From an uncultured Christensenella sp. (GTDB lineage: Bacteria > Bacillota > Clostridia > Christensenellales > Pumilibacteraceae), in NCBI GenBank assembly GCA_910578545.1, contig CAJTPT010000009.1:1-64000 (forward strand): a stretch of 64,000 nucleotides of DNA, read 5' to 3'. Below the pieces are notes generated by a model that was given only the letters and a program-made list of their open reading frames with translations, made no database searches and was not told the DNA's origin. Numbering within the stretch: position 1 is the stretch's first letter; each line of letters begins with the position of its first letter. The translations under genes were made by a program, and so were the position numbers. Below are positions 63,348 to 64,000 of the stretch, piece by piece.

Positions 63348-64000
63348 ATGGACGAAAAAATTGCCGTAGTAGGAGCTACGGGGCTTGTGGGGCGCACCAT
63401 GCTCGAGGTGCTTGGCGAGCGCGCATTCCCTATAAGCGAATTGCATCTTTTCGCGTCAAAAAACAGCGCGGGCAAAACGATTGAGTTTAACGGCAAGCCG
63501 TACGTTGTGGAAGAGCTTACCGAGGACGCCGTCAAAAAATCCGGCGTCAAGTACGCTATATTTTCGGCGGGAAGCGACGTTTCCAAAAGGTTTGCGCCTG
63601 TTTTTGCAAGCTGTGGCTCCGTCGTTATAGACAACTCGTCGCAGTGGCGCATGGATAAATCGGTGCCGCTCGTAGTGCCCGAGGTCAACCCGCAAGCGGC
63701 TTTCGCCCATCACGGCATAATCGCCAATCCCAACTGCTCAACCATTCAGGCGGTTGTGGCGTTAAAGCCGCTACACGACGCGTTCAAAATAAAGCGGATA
63801 GTTTATTCTACATACCAAGCGGTGTCCGGCGCGGGCAAGCAGGGCTTACTCGACCTTGTCGACGGCGAGAAAGGCGAAAAACCCAAAAAGTTCCCCTATC
63901 CGATTGCGCACAATGTTCTTCCGCACATCGACGTTTTTGCCGACGACTGTTACACCAAGGAAGAGCTTAAGATGATAAACGAAACGCGCAAAATCTTAGG
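63348..64000 (+). CDS. asd: Aspartate-semialdehyde dehydrogenase, partial at window end
   Basis: The first 217 residues of the NADPH-dependent enzyme that turns aspartyl phosphate into the semialdehyde, the step after aspartate kinase on the way to diaminopimelate, lysine and threonine. GGAGG precedes the ATG. KIAVVGATGLVGRTMLEVL is the nucleotide-binding loop. IDNSSQWRMD binds substrate. NPNCSTIQ holds the catalytic Cys, and YQAVSGAGKQG follows. The frame stays open to the last base, so the C-terminal third is outside the window. Confidence 0.96.
   Translation, partial: MDEKIAVVGATGLVGRTMLEVLGERAFPISELHLFASKNSAGKTIEFNGKPYVVEELTEDAVKKSGVKYAIFSAGSDVSKRFAPVFASCGSVVIDNSSQWRMDKSVPLVVPEVNPQAAFAHHGIIANPNCSTIQAVVALKPLHDAFKIKRIVYSTYQAVSGAGKQGLLDLVDGEKGEKPKKFPYPIAHNVLPHIDVFADDCYTKEELKMINETRKIL

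Overview
The window reads as one chromosomal segment of a spore-forming, low-to-moderate GC Gram-positive bacterium of the Clostridia (Bacillota), most likely an uncultured gut lineage. Several things support this. Gene order follows the Bacillus/Clostridium yqfC-yqfD-phoH-pgpH-ybeY-era-yqzL-recO block. There are spore genes (yqfC, yqfD, a CotF-type coat pair). L27 carries an N-terminal extension and sits beside the Prp protease that removes it. Promoters are sigma-A like (TTGACA-17-TATAAT) and ribosome binding sites are strong AGGAG types. Assignment to a family within Clostridia is inference.

Layout. 1-1580: an AT-rich accessory stretch with two tiny unknown genes, their promoter and terminators, and a truncated IS21 IstA. 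1618-12048 (minus): ppdK, then recO, yqzL, a fused ybeY-era, pgpH, phoH, yqfD, yqfC, nfeD and ogg. 12101-13100 (minus): rplU-prp-rpmA behind an L21 leader and a strong promoter. 13193-15753 (minus): aspartate kinase, then the c-di-AMP synthase cdaA with a 51-residue CdaR-like anchor. With pgpH, both making and breaking of c-di-AMP are encoded here. 16088-21138: an unknown lysine-rich membrane protein, a degenerate M28 peptidase lipoprotein, holA, DUF4363 and DUF421. 21168-25961: uvrA and uvrB. 26319-34760: a flavin-reductase-like fusion protein, a PfkB sugar kinase, a SecB-like chaperone followed by a MazF-type toxin-antitoxin pair, nnr-acpS-P1 peptidase, recX, a spore-coat pair and a phosphoribosyltransferase.

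34813-43812 is one 2,999-residue surface protein, anchored by an N-terminal membrane segment and ending in five InlB B-type repeats. It is followed by a MarR regulator, cysE-cysS, an unusual double-length UgpC/MsmX-type ABC ATPase with a histone-H1-like tail, bioY, a TSCPD protein, a DUF4364 protein and valS.

53645-56736 (plus) is an ABC importer operon for a small organic compound: lipoprotein, ATPase, a 58-residue protein, permease. Between the small protein and the permease lies a gene-free stretch of about 300 bases whose ends pair and which is full of nested inverted repeats. It is the best candidate in the window for an undescribed structured RNA or small mobile element. The right end holds a YkvI-type transporter, four poorly characterised genes (HEAT-like, TPR, DUF624 with a charged tail, degenerate M20 peptidase) and the start of asd, which continues the aspartate pathway begun by the kinase at 13193.

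No rRNA, tRNA, CRISPR array, prophage or replication origin was recognised.
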